NCBI GenBank assembly: GCA_001557035.1
Contig: LSKJ01000464.1
Coordinates: 1 to 14,927, forward strand
DNA length: 14,927 bases
Source: Rhodospirillaceae bacterium CCH5-H10
GTDB taxonomy: Bacteria; Pseudomonadota; Alphaproteobacteria; Reyranellales; Reyranellaceae
Reading direction: 5' to 3'
The notes under the pieces: generated by a model
Told to the model about the DNA's origin: nothing
Databases searched by the model: none
Seen by the model: only the letters and a program-made list of their open reading frames with translations
Part shown: piece after piece, positions 1-6,559 of the stretch
Position numbering within the stretch: the first letter of the stretch is position 1
Layout of the letters: each line of letters begins with the position of its first letter
Translations under genes and position numbers: made by a program

Positions 1-6
1 CCCGCC

Positions 7-12
7 TATAAA
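7..12 (+). promoter_or_regulatory. Probable -10 element of the tRNA-Ser gene
   Basis: TATAAA lies 11 bases before the mature 5' end of the tRNA and matches the sigma-70 -10 consensus in 5 of 6 positions. It is followed by an all-G/C stretch (13-23). A GC-rich discriminator of this kind is known from stable-RNA promoters under stringent control, so growth-rate regulation is an inference. The -35 box would lie to the left of the window. Confidence 0.5.
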
Positions 13-23
13 CCCGCGCGCCC

Positions 24-113
24 GGAGGGGTGCTAGAGTGGTCGATTAGGACAGTCTCGAAAACTGTTGTGCGTGCAAGCGTACCGTGGGTTCGAATCCC
101 ACCCCCTCCGCCA
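24..113 (+). tRNA. tRNA-Ser (anticodon CGA)
   Basis: The acceptor stem GGAGGGG (24-30) pairs perfectly with CCCCTCC (103-109), followed by discriminator G110 and an encoded CCA (111-113). The anticodon stem ACAGT/ACTGT (51-55, 63-67) closes the loop CTCGAAA, giving anticodon CGA, which reads UCG serine codons. The T arm is GTGGG-TTCGAAT-CCCAC (86-102). The long variable arm between the anticodon and T arms is the class II form expected of tRNA-Ser. All arms can be paired, so the gene looks intact and functional. Confidence 0.97.
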
Positions 114-148
114 TTGGCTCGTGTCCGGCTTTTCACGGCCAGACAGCG

Positions 149-532
149 TCAAAGAACTCCCGCGATATCGGTACGGGCGAAATCGTCACCCACGTAGAGC
201 AAGGGGCATTCATGCTCCCTGGCGACTTCGTAGGCGAAGCAGTCTCCGAAATTGAGCGCTGCCGGATGCACGCCTTTGCCCCAGCTTTCGTAGGCATGTG
301 CGATGCGCCGCGCCGCTGCCGGCGTCACGCCGACGACCTCGAAGCCGAGCCCTTCGATGAGGCGCTCCATCTCCTCGCCGACATTTCGTCGAGCGGCGAC
401 AATCAACGCCTCTGCGACGGTGCCAGCGGAGATCAGGAGATCGCCATCGGCCTCCAAGGCTGCGACACAGGCATCCGCGCCCGCCTCATTGAGCACGATC
501 GCCATCAGAGCCGACGTATCGACCGCCATCAT
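149..532 (-). CDS. vapC: VapC-type PIN-domain ribonuclease toxin
   Basis: A 127-residue PIN-domain protein of the usual VapC length. The four acidic positions of the Mg2+-dependent RNase site are all visible: Asp5 in VDTSAL, Glu41 in VAEALI, Asp97 in FGDCFAYEVA, and Asp116/Asp117 near the C terminus in YVGDDF. VapC toxins cut structured RNAs, commonly tRNA or the rRNA sarcin-ricin loop; the target here cannot be read from sequence. The start overlaps the stop of the antitoxin gene by four bases (ATGA, 532-529), so the two are translationally coupled. A second ATG immediately follows the first and could also be used. The toxin looks intact. It lies 35 bp from the tRNA-Ser 3' end. Confidence 0.92.
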   Translation of the reverse strand: MMAVDTSALMAIVLNEAGADACVAALEADGDLLISAGTVAEALIVAARRNVGEEMERLIEGLGFEVVGVTPAAARRIAHAYESWGKGVHPAALNFGDCFAYEVAREHECPLLYVGDDFARTDIAGVL

Positions 533-786
533 TCGGGCAGGCCGTCATTGCCATAGAGGAAGTCCTGGCTGCGCGCCGCGCTTGGCCCGGCGGTGGCCTT
601 GGCGGCGGCGGATGCCCGCACAGCCTCGAGGAGCGCCCGGCGGGATTTCCGGTCGGTCGCCGCCTTGATCGGCACCAGCCGCACGGCAGCATGGCCATGC
701 CGTGTCAGGATGACCTCATCCCCGGCCTCGGCTCGCCGAACCAGCTCGGTCAACTGCCCTTTGGCGTCTGTCACAGACACTTCCAT
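529..786 (-). CDS. vapB: Phd/YefM-family antitoxin partner of VapC
   Basis: An 85-residue antitoxin. The N terminus (residues 1-45, EVSVTDAKGQLTELVRRAE then GDEVILTRHG) is the Phd/YefM DNA-binding and dimerisation fold. The C terminus ends in a toxin-binding peptide, SQDFLYGNDGLPE, of the kind seen in antitoxins paired with PIN toxins. It neutralises the downstream toxin and should repress its own promoter. An in-frame ATG exists seven codons upstream (807), but the ATG at 786 is preferred because GGAG sits six to seven bases before it; the upstream ATG also falls inside a palindrome. The gene is first in a two-gene operon with vapC. The symbol follows VapBC usage, although the fold is Phd-like. 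Confidence 0.88.
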   Translation of the reverse strand: MEVSVTDAKGQLTELVRRAEAGDEVILTRHGHAAVRLVPIKAATDRKSRRALLEAVRASAAAKATAGPSAARSQDFLYGNDGLPE

Positions 787-800
787 GGCGTGCTCCAAAT

Positions 801-817
801 GGACCATGAAGCGGTCC
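801..817. promoter_or_regulatory. Secondary palindrome in the vapBC leader
   Basis: GGACC (801-805) and GGTCC (813-817) are inverted around a 7-base spacer. They share the GGACC(AT) half-site with the operator at 838-852, and the two palindrome centres are about 36 bp apart. A second binding site for the antitoxin or the VapBC complex in the transcribed leader is a reasonable inference. Confidence 0.4.
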
Positions 818-833
818 AGTTTTCGCTCTTTTT

Positions 834-860
834 ATTAGACCATTGTATGGTCCGTTACAA
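834..860 (-). promoter_or_regulatory. Probable vapBC promoter
   Basis: On the minus strand, TTGTAA (860-855) is a possible -35 box and TCTAAT (839-834) a 5-of-6 match to the -10 box, with a short 15-bp spacer. An overlapping alternative -10, TAATAA, gives a 17-bp spacer but a poorer match. Transcription would start about 40 bp before the antitoxin start codon. The spacer is almost entirely occupied by the operator palindrome, consistent with autorepression. Confidence 0.5.
838..852. promoter_or_regulatory. Palindromic operator of the vapBC operon
   Basis: GACCAT (838-843) and ATGGTC (847-852) form a perfect 6-bp inverted repeat around TGT. It fills the region between the putative -35 and -10 boxes of vapBC. 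Type II antitoxins typically bind such palindromes alone and more tightly in complex with the toxin. The half-site recurs at 801-807. Confidence 0.6.
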
Positions 861-886
861 CGATATACCTGCCGATTATCGCTCTT

Positions 887-917
887 TTGCACCTGCAGGA
901 CGCCGGTCCCCTATACT
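887..917 (+). promoter_or_regulatory. Possible promoter of the TPR-DUF6429 gene
   Basis: TATACT (912-917) is a 5-of-6 match to the -10 box and lies 30 bases before the chosen start codon. TTGCAC (887-892) is a weak -35 candidate with a long 19-bp spacer. The region diverges from the vapBC promoter. Confidence 0.35.
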
Positions 918-947
918 CTCTGCAGATCAGGTCCGGCGAGGTGCGGC

Positions 948-2222
948 ATGGCACGAGAGGCAAAGACGAAGCGAAAGGGCGCCAGCCGCCGGGCCAAGGC
1001 CAAAGCCGCCAGCGCGCTGCCGGTTTCGGACTCAGACATGGCCGCGCTGCTGACCTCGTTCATGCGGATGATGGATGATGAGCCCGGCGATGAAGCTCTC
1101 GAACTCGCGCAGGAAAAGGCCTTCGACGCCATGGAGGCGCCGCGGGCTCGAGAGAGGATCGCCCTGGCACGGGAAGCGCTGGCGCTGTCGCCACTCTGCA
1201 GTGACGCCTATCTCGTCCTTGCACGGGAGACCGCCGATCCGAACGAGGCGCTCGAACTCTACGAGCGAGCCGTCGCCGTCGGCGCGGAAGTGTTGGGCGA
1301 AGCCGCTTTCCGGGACGACGCCGGTTCATTCTGGGGCTTGATCCAGACCCGACCCTACATGCGTGCGCGACATGAACTGGGCCTTGCTCTCTGGCGCCTC
1401 GGTCATCGCGAGAAAGCCGTCGGCCACTACCAGGAGATGCTGCGTCTCAATCCCGATGACAACCAGGGCATCCGCTACCTGTTGATCGATGCATTGCTCG
1501 AACTTGGCCGTGACGTAGACGCCGACGCGCTCCTGGAGCGCTACGAGGAGGATGACTCGGCTCACTGGACCTGGTCGGCAGCTCTTCTCGCATTCCGACG
1601 CACGGGAAACAGCGCACCCGCCAACAAGGCGCTGGCCCGGGCCGCCGAGGCCAACCGTCATGTGGCGGCTTATCTCCTGGGCAAGAAGTCGCTTCCTGCA
1701 GCATTGCCGGGATTTTTCAGCGTGGGCGACGAGAGCGAAGCCGTCTCCTATGCCCATCATGCTGCGGAGGCCTGGGCCGCGGCCCTGGGGGCGAAGGATT
1801 GGGCAGCTGACGCTCTGGCGGTCGGCGTGCGGAAGAGAGTTTATCCCCAGGAGCCCGAAGGCGAGGCCGAAACGGATCTCGATCGTGTCGACGAGGCCGT
1901 TCTCGCCCTGCTCGTGCATGGGTTGCACGACGAGACGCGCGCCTGGAAGACGTTCGATTGGGATGCGCTCGACCGGCTGCACGCCAAGGGTCTGATATCC
2001 GATCCGGTGGGCCGCGCGAAATCGGTTGTCTTCACCGAAGAAGGCCTCGAGGCGGCGCTGCGATCACATCGCATGCTTTTCGCAAAGACGCCGCCGAAAC
2101 GGGATAGCGCTGCAACCCAAACACCGTGCCGCCCGGCGTGCACCGCGCCGTACCGCGACGCTGATGGTCGAAGTCGAGCTGCGGGCGATCAATCAAGCCG
2201 CCGGAGCGCTTCGCTCACTTGA
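948..2222 (+). CDS. TPR (ST7-like) protein with a C-terminal DUF6429 domain
   Basis: A 424-residue soluble protein. The start at 948 is chosen because GAGG sits six bases upstream; an earlier ATG at 843 would add 35 unconvincing residues and cross the promoter. Residues 1-25 are strongly basic. Residues about 60-290 are helical repeats of TPR/ST7 character, best seen around residue 150-200 (HYQEMLRLNPDDNQ, then an LL-rich helix pair). Residues about 314-379 match my recollection of DUF6429: VDEAVLALL, AWKTFDWDALDRLH, KGLISDPVGRAKSVVFTEEG. DUF6429 has no assigned function, so the role is unknown; TPRs suggest protein-protein contacts. After residue 379 comes a 45-residue tail rich in Arg, Ala and Ser that does not look like a folded domain. 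Its final codons overlap the end of dctM on the other strand by 8 bp. A readthrough or frameshifted tail is possible. Confidence 0.8.
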   Translation: MAREAKTKRKGASRRAKAKAASALPVSDSDMAALLTSFMRMMDDEPGDEALELAQEKAFDAMEAPRARERIALAREALALSPLCSDAYLVLARETADPNEALELYERAVAVGAEVLGEAAFRDDAGSFWGLIQTRPYMRARHELGLALWRLGHREKAVGHYQEMLRLNPDDNQGIRYLLIDALLELGRDVDADALLERYEEDDSAHWTWSAALLAFRRTGNSAPANKALARAAEANRHVAAYLLGKKSLPAALPGFFSVGDESEAVSYAHHAAEAWAAALGAKDWAADALAVGVRKRVYPQEPEGEAETDLDRVDEAVLALLVHGLHDETRAWKTFDWDALDRLHAKGLISDPVGRAKSVVFTEEGLEAALRSHRMLFAKTPPKRDSAATQTPCRPACTAPYRDADGRSRAAGDQSSRRSASLT

Positions 2223-3519
2223 AGAAGAGCGCGATCCCCGGGAAGGCGATGATCAGCAACAGCACGGCGAACATGATCAGCGTAAAGGGCTGCGTTCCGG
2301 CGAAGATGTCCCAGAGCGTGATGCGAGCGTCGTTGAGCGTACTTTTCACGACATAGACCGAGATGCCGAAAGGTGGTGTCAGAAGGCCGATCTCGATGGC
2401 GACGACGGTGATGACGCCGAGCCACACCAGGTCGATGCCGAGCGCCTTGGCCACCGGCAGCATCAGCGGCAGCACGATCAGCATGATCGACGCCGAGTCG
2501 ATGATGCAGCCGAGGAACAGCACGATCGCGATGAAGACGGTCAGGAAGCCGGCGACGCCGAAGCCCAGGCCCGCCATCCATTCGACGATGAATTGCGGCA
2601 GGCCGGACAGGGTCAGCATCCGGCTGTAGAGGTTGGCGGCGATGATCAGGAACAGCACCGAGACGGTGATGCGGCCGGTCTCGATCAGCACCTTCCAGAA
2701 GATCGAGGGCGTCAGGCGCCGCTTGGCGAGCGCCAGTGCCAGGGCCCCCAACGCGCCGACCGCGCCGGCGTCGGTCGCGGTGAAGATGCCGCCGTAGATG
2801 CCCCCCAGGACGACGAAGATCAGCAGGACGACCGGCGCCACCTTGACGGCCGCCTCGCTCAGCGCCATGCCCGGCACGTTCACGGCGGCGGTGCCGCCCA
2901 CGTAGCCCGGAAACAGCCACGCCATGGCAACGATCGCGACGGAGAATGCGATGGCGAGGACGAAGCCTGGCATGACGCCCGCGAGAAACATGGCGCCGAC
3001 CGACTGCTCGGAAAGGAACGCGTAGAGAATCATCAGCAGGCTGGGCGGGATCAGCATGCCCAGCACCGACGAGCCTGCGACGACGCCGGTGGCGAAGCGC
3101 GGGGTGAAGCCGAAGCGCAACATCTCCGGCACGGCAACCTTGGTGAAGACCGCGGCCGAGGCGATCGAGATGCCGGTGATGGCCGCGAACACGGCGTTCG
3201 CCATCACCGTCGCCACGCCCAGCCCGCCGCGGATGCGGCGAAGCATGCTGTTGGCGACCTCGAAAATGTCTTTGCCCAGGTCGGCCGTCGCCACCAGCAG
3301 GCCCATCAGGACGAACAGCGGGACCACACCGAACTCGTGGCTGGCGATCGAATCGCTGGTCGCCTGCGCCATCAACGCCAGCGCCACGTCGATATTGTCG
3401 CGCATCAGCCAGACGCCGACGAAGGACAACAGCAGCAGGGAGATCGCGACATGCAGCCCGGCGATGATCAGAACGACCATCATGGCGAGCGAGACGATGC
3501 CGATGCCGAGCGCTGTCAT
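2215..3519 (-). CDS. dctM: TRAP transporter large permease subunit (DctM family)
   Basis: A 434-residue polytopic membrane protein, the normal DctM length, with roughly a dozen hydrophobic segments along its whole length. Family signatures include GMLIPPSLLMILYAFLSE, the glycine-rich AGVMPG, FTATDAGAVGALGAL and LLTPPFGISVYVVK. In TRAP systems DctM carries the substrate path and couples uptake to the sodium gradient. The start at 3519 is used because it overlaps the dctQ stop as ATGA and has a GGGG-type ribosome site just upstream; the longer reading frame to 3828 is only an open frame running through dctQ. Last gene of a dctP-dctQ-dctM operon. Its stop codon overlaps that of the convergent TPR-DUF6429 gene. 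Confidence 0.95.
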   Translation of the reverse strand: MTALGIGIVSLAMMVVLIIAGLHVAISLLLLSFVGVWLMRDNIDVALALMAQATSDSIASHEFGVVPLFVLMGLLVATADLGKDIFEVANSMLRRIRGGLGVATVMANAVFAAITGISIASAAVFTKVAVPEMLRFGFTPRFATGVVAGSSVLGMLIPPSLLMILYAFLSEQSVGAMFLAGVMPGFVLAIAFSVAIVAMAWLFPGYVGGTAAVNVPGMALSEAAVKVAPVVLLIFVVLGGIYGGIFTATDAGAVGALGALALALAKRRLTPSIFWKVLIETGRITVSVLFLIIAANLYSRMLTLSGLPQFIVEWMAGLGFGVAGFLTVFIAIVLFLGCIIDSASIMLIVLPLMLPVAKALGIDLVWLGVITVVAIEIGLLTPPFGISVYVVKSTLNDARITLWDIFAGTQPFTLIMFAVLLLIIAFPGIALFFK

Positions 3520-4076
3520 GGAGTACCCCGAAGCGCCCTGCGGAAATCGGCAAGGGCGAGGAAGATGTAGGTCAGGCAGGTGAAGGCCGAGCCGACGACG
3601 GTGATCAGGCGGATCGGCCATGTCGGCGCGGTGAAGTCGCCCAGCGAGCCGACATAGTCGCCGATGTCCCATGCCGACTTGAGTTCGGGCATCACCGCCA
3701 TGACGACGATTGCCATCATCGCCGCGCCGATGAGATGGAACAGGCCCTGGATGACGTCGGCCAGGCGCGGCGCGCGGGTCACGAGGACGTCGGTCAGCAA
3801 CTCGGCCCGCACGAACCGGCCGGCCCACAGCGTATTGGGAAGCTGCATGAAGACGATGCCGACGATCGCCAGCGACACCAGCTCGGTGGTGCCGCGCAGC
3901 GGGCTGTTGAACACGGAGCGGCCGACGATGTCGACGTTGATCAGCACCAGCAGCCCGAAGATCGCCACCGTCCCCAGCGCGTTCATGACGCCGGTGATCT
4001 GGTCGAGGCGAAACGGCTGGGGCCGTCCGTAGGATTCAGCCTTTCCGGCGCTGTCGACGCCGGCTTCCAATTCCAC
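3516..4076 (-). CDS. dctQ: TRAP transporter small permease subunit (DctQ family)
   Basis: A 186-residue protein with four hydrophobic segments, as DctQ proteins have. Recognisable features are VDIVGRSVFNSPLRGTTELV after the first helix, WAGRFVRAELLTDVL in the cytoplasmic loop, and a C-terminal helix ending in ALADFRRALRG. DctQ forms the membrane partner of DctM. I chose a GTG start at 4076, four bases after the dctP stop, with GAGG and AAGG just upstream inside the end of dctP. An ATG 30 codons further in is the alternative. The frame continues open to 4199, but that extension overlaps dctP and is not protein-like. The stop overlaps the dctM start by four bases. Confidence 0.9.
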   Translation of the reverse strand: MELEAGVDSAGKAESYGRPQPFRLDQITGVMNALGTVAIFGLLVLINVDIVGRSVFNSPLRGTTELVSLAIVGIVFMQLPNTLWAGRFVRAELLTDVLVTRAPRLADVIQGLFHLIGAAMMAIVVMAVMPELKSAWDIGDYVGSLGDFTAPTWPIRLITVVGSAFTCLTYIFLALADFRRALRGTP

Positions 4077-4080
4077 CGCC

Positions 4081-5157
4081 TCAGGCCTTCCAGTCCCGCA
4101 CCGGCTTGACGCCTGCGGCCTTGAGCGCCTCGATGTAGGCGTTGACCAGCGGGCGTGCGGACTTGACGCCCTGCTTCTCGAGCTGGCTTGCCCAGGCATC
4201 CGGCAGGTTGGGCAGCATTGCCGCCCACTTCGCCCGCTCTGCGTCGGGCAGGGTCGTGACGTTGGCGCCGGCGGCCCGCAGGTTCTTCACCGCCTCGTCC
4301 GCGAGAGCCGTCTGGGTCCTGGCGAATTCGGCGTCATAGGCTTTGCCCGCCTTGCGCACGGCCTCTTGTGCGACCGGCGGCAGCTTCTGGAAGCTGCGCA
4401 GGTTGAAGGCGAGCGAGCCGGTGTACTGGGCGCCCAGATTGCAGAGGGTGATGTGCGGCGCGACTTCATGCAGCTTGGCCGACCAGACCGGCGACATCGA
4501 CACGATCGCGCCCTGCGCGACACCGGTCTGGATGCCGTTGTAGTAGGTGTTGAGGTTGCCGGAGACGGCGACCGCCCCGGTGCCCTGCAGCCAGTTGGCG
4601 ATCGGGCCCGGTACGAAGATCTTCTTGCCCGCGAGGTCGGCGGCGGAATTCACCGGAAAGTTCGTGACGAGCTGGTATCCGTCGATGGCGACGATACCCA
4701 GCACGATCATGTTGTTCTTCGACCAGGCGTCGTTCATCTCGGTGAACTGCCCGTTCAGCTTCTGGACGATGGCGCTGACGGTGGAGATGTCCGGCGAACC
4801 GAACGGTACCTGCAGCGTCACCTGCTGGAGCGGGAACTTGGCGGCTTCGAAGATCTGCGACACGAGGCCCGCATCGGACACGGAGGTCTTCAGCGCATCG
4901 CTCTCGGCACCGAGCTTCGCCACGGTGCCGCCATAGGCCTTGGTCCATTCGATCTTCACCGGCGAGCCGGCGGCGGCGAGTTCGCGGTCGATCGTGCCGA
5001 GGAACGTCTCGTCGAGCACCTTGACCCAATTGAACACCGGCGGGTGGCCGCAGGTGACCGTGAACTTCAGGACCTGCTGCGCCCGCGCAGCCTGGGTGCC
5101 GCCAAATGCTACGAGCCCGGCTGCAGCCGATGCGCCAATGAACTGCCTGCGATCCAT
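4081..5157 (-). CDS. dctP: TRAP transporter periplasmic solute-binding protein (DctP family)
   Basis: A 358-residue exported binding protein. The N terminus MDRRQFIGASAAAGLVAFGG is a twin-arginine-type signal (RRQFIGA, then a hydrophobic core), with likely cleavage after ARA at residue 26. The mature part has the DctP layout: an early Gly-rich WTKAYGGTVAKLG region, and the middle motif GKKIFVPGPIANWLQGTGAVAV, which lines up with the family's conserved substrate-contact region. The ligand is presumably an organic acid, but which one cannot be told. The start is chosen for the signal peptide and the AGGGGCGG ribosome site. First gene of the operon; a folded, cofactor-bound or oligomerising export route would explain the Tat signal, but that is inference. 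Confidence 0.93.
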   Translation of the reverse strand: MDRRQFIGASAAAGLVAFGGTQAARAQQVLKFTVTCGHPPVFNWVKVLDETFLGTIDRELAAAGSPVKIEWTKAYGGTVAKLGAESDALKTSVSDAGLVSQIFEAAKFPLQQVTLQVPFGSPDISTVSAIVQKLNGQFTEMNDAWSKNNMIVLGIVAIDGYQLVTNFPVNSAADLAGKKIFVPGPIANWLQGTGAVAVSGNLNTYYNGIQTGVAQGAIVSMSPVWSAKLHEVAPHITLCNLGAQYTGSLAFNLRSFQKLPPVAQEAVRKAGKAYDAEFARTQTALADEAVKNLRAAGANVTTLPDAERAKWAAMLPNLPDAWASQLEKQGVKSARPLVNAYIEALKAAGVKPVRDWKA

Positions 5158-5189
5158 GGTGATTCCGCCCCTTCGTGTTTGTTGCCCGC

Positions 5190-5219
5190 AGGCTAGGCGA
5201 CGAGATGCAGCGGGATCAA
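5190..5219 (-). promoter_or_regulatory. Possible promoter of the dctPQM operon
   Basis: On the minus strand TTGATC (5219-5214) and TAGCCT (5195-5190) are separated by 18 bp, each a partial match to sigma-70 boxes. Transcription would begin about 25 bases before dctP. The call is weak. The rest of the 281-bp gap (5158-5438) holds only the hairpin listed at 5360-5387. Confidence 0.3.
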
Positions 5220-5359
5220 GCAGGGAACTGATCGGGTTCTGCCACTCGGTTGCTTCGACGGGTGAGAGCCTCATCTCGTTCGGCATCCCTCGGCGCGTCG
5301 ATTCGCTTTGGTCCGGAAAACAGGGAGCGGTCAGGGCCAGTGTGGCCACTTCGGCTTTG

Positions 5360-5387
5360 CAGGGTGCCGTGCAGCGCGGCACTCTGG
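5360..5387 (+). other. Stable hairpin in the leader of the S-component-like gene
   Basis: CAGGGTGCCG (5360-5369) pairs with CGGCACTCTG (5377-5386) across a 7-base loop: ten pairs including one G-U. It lies about 50 bases before the start codon at 5439, and further GGCC/GGCCA repeats flank it. I compared the region by eye with TPP and cobalamin riboswitch consensus motifs and could not assign a class. It could be a leader structure or an upstream terminator. Confidence 0.4.
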
Positions 5388-5438
5388 CTCCGACAGGCCA
5401 GTCATCAGGTGAATGTCGGTGGAGGAAGGACGCGAGCA

Positions 5439-5960
5439 ATGCTGAAAGTCCCTCCGCCGCACCAGTTGGCCATCACCGTCGCCTGTGCCGCCCTCAACCT
5501 CGCTGTAGGCAAGATTGCCAATCTGCTCTCCTTGCCACTGTCCCTGGATACGATCGGCAGTTTGGCCGGAGCGGCACTCCTTCCCCCCGCGCTTGCCATC
5601 GCGGTCGGCGCCATCACGGCCGTTCTCGGGTGGGCGGTCATCAGTCCGGTGTATCCGGATTATATCGGCACTCAGCTCTCTGTTGTGATTGCCGCGCTCG
5701 CGATCGTGCGATTCATCGGCTTTGATCGATTGTGGAAAGCCGTCATCCTTGGAGTGTCGGTCGCGGTCGTGGCGGCAATGGTTTCAGCACCGGTGACGGT
5801 TTTGGCAAGGACGGCCATCGATGCCGCTCCAATCGCCTCCGGGCAAAGTATCTGGAGCGCCGTGACAGTCGATGGACTGCTGATCGATCTCGCCGACAAG
5901 CTGGTCGCCGCGCTCATTGCCTGGGCTCTCGTCCGGAGGCGGTTGCGCGGCACCTGGTAG
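5439..5960 (+). CDS. Membrane protein resembling an ECF transporter S component
   Basis: A 173-residue, very hydrophobic protein with about five or six membrane segments. The pattern SLPLSLDTIGSLAGAALLPP (residues 31-50), followed by a Gly/Ala helix, a VSAPVTV segment (115-121), and a C-terminal DLADKLVAALIAW helix, resembles substrate-binding S components of energy-coupling factor vitamin and metal transporters. This is recalled family resemblance, not an alignment. No EcfA ATPase or EcfT gene is in the window, so if the call is right it shares an energising module encoded elsewhere. The start at 5439 is preferred over the frame opening at 5250 because GGAGGAAGG lies nine bases upstream and the longer N terminus is not protein-like. 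Substrate unknown. Convergent with the VOC gene. Confidence 0.6.
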   Translation: MLKVPPPHQLAITVACAALNLAVGKIANLLSLPLSLDTIGSLAGAALLPPALAIAVGAITAVLGWAVISPVYPDYIGTQLSVVIAALAIVRFIGFDRLWKAVILGVSVAVVAAMVSAPVTVLARTAIDAAPIASGQSIWSAVTVDGLLIDLADKLVAALIAWALVRRRLRGTW

Positions 5961-5998
5961 TGCGGCGGCGTCGTCACGAATCTCCAGGTGCGAGGCCC

Positions 5999-6040
5999 TC
6001 AGCCGCAAGCAGCCTGATCCTGGAAGGTTGCTGCGGCTGA
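5999..6040. terminator. Imperfect hairpin between convergent genes
   Basis: TCAGCCGCA (5999-6007) pairs with TGCGGCTGA (6032-6040); after a one-base bulge the stem continues with GCA/TGC and CC/GG. It lies between the stops of the S-component-like gene and the VOC gene, where a bidirectional terminator would be useful. No T-run follows on either strand, so intrinsic termination is uncertain. Confidence 0.45.
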
Positions 6041-6062
6041 TGCCCCGTCCTCATCGAGCGTG

Positions 6063-6440
6063 TCAGCCGCGGTGCAAGGCGCAGATCTTGTTGCCGTATG
6101 GATCGCGCAGATAGGCCAGATAGAGCCTGGCCGCTCCGCCCTCGCGCCAGCCGGGCGGGTCTTCGATGGTCTTGCCACCGTTGGCGACGCCGGCATCGTG
6201 GAAGGCTTTTACTTTCTCGGGGCTATCGCAGGCGAATCCGATCGTGCCGCCATTGGCATGGGTGGCTGCATTCCCGTCGATCGGCTTGCTGATCCCCAAG
6301 ATGCCGGCCGGGGTGCGATAGAAGACCCTGCCCTTTGGATCGGCCTTGCCCTCCGGCACACCGATGGCGCCGAGCACCGCATCATAGAATTTTTTCGAAA
6401 CGGCAACGTCGTCCGCGCCGACGAAGATATGCGAGAACAT
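6063..6440 (-). CDS. VOC-fold (glyoxalase/bleomycin-resistance/dioxygenase) protein
   Basis: A 125-residue single-chain VOC protein made of two beta-alpha-beta-beta-beta halves. The first half opens with MFSHIFVGADDVAVSKKFYD and a following VLGAIG, the usual H-x(n)-FY-x-LG pattern with His4 a likely metal ligand. The second half has GGTIGFACDSPEKVKAFHDAG and closes with YLRDPYGNKI, the family's common terminal strand. Such stand-alone proteins include glutathione-linked lyases, ring-cleavage relatives and binding proteins, so the substrate cannot be named. GAGAGG lies seven bases before the start. The small palindrome GGTCGG/CCGACC (6462-6481) is just upstream and could be an operator. Probably a monocistronic gene. 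Confidence 0.85.
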   Translation of the reverse strand: MFSHIFVGADDVAVSKKFYDAVLGAIGVPEGKADPKGRVFYRTPAGILGISKPIDGNAATHANGGTIGFACDSPEKVKAFHDAGVANGGKTIEDPPGWREGGAARLYLAYLRDPYGNKICALHRG

Positions 6441-6559
6441 TCCTGAACCTCTCCCTCATCCGGTCGGCAACCCCTCCGACCAACAGTTACACCGCTCCAA
6501 TCTAGCTCAAATCCACCGCGGACGAGCGAAACATGCTGAAACGTTCGACACTCGGAATT

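Noticed and set aside
24..113. The tRNA-Ser 3' end as an active attachment site of an integrated element
   Set aside because: No integrase and no second copy of the tRNA 3' end were seen within the window. The question is kept only as a low-interest finding.
2026..3570. A 514-residue plus-strand open frame opposite dctM
   Set aside because: Its composition is almost all Asp, Gln, His, Arg and Glu with no domain, the typical antisense of a hydrophobic, GC-rich membrane gene. dctM has clear family motifs and operon context.
4366..5196. A 276-residue plus-strand open frame opposite dctP
   Set aside because: It is an antisense shadow without recognisable motifs; dctP is well supported.
5158..5300. 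A TPP riboswitch in the dctP / S-component gap (CTGATC and TGAGA-like pieces on the plus strand)
   Set aside because: The pieces occur in the wrong order and the conserved flanking blocks are missing, so the resemblance is probably chance.
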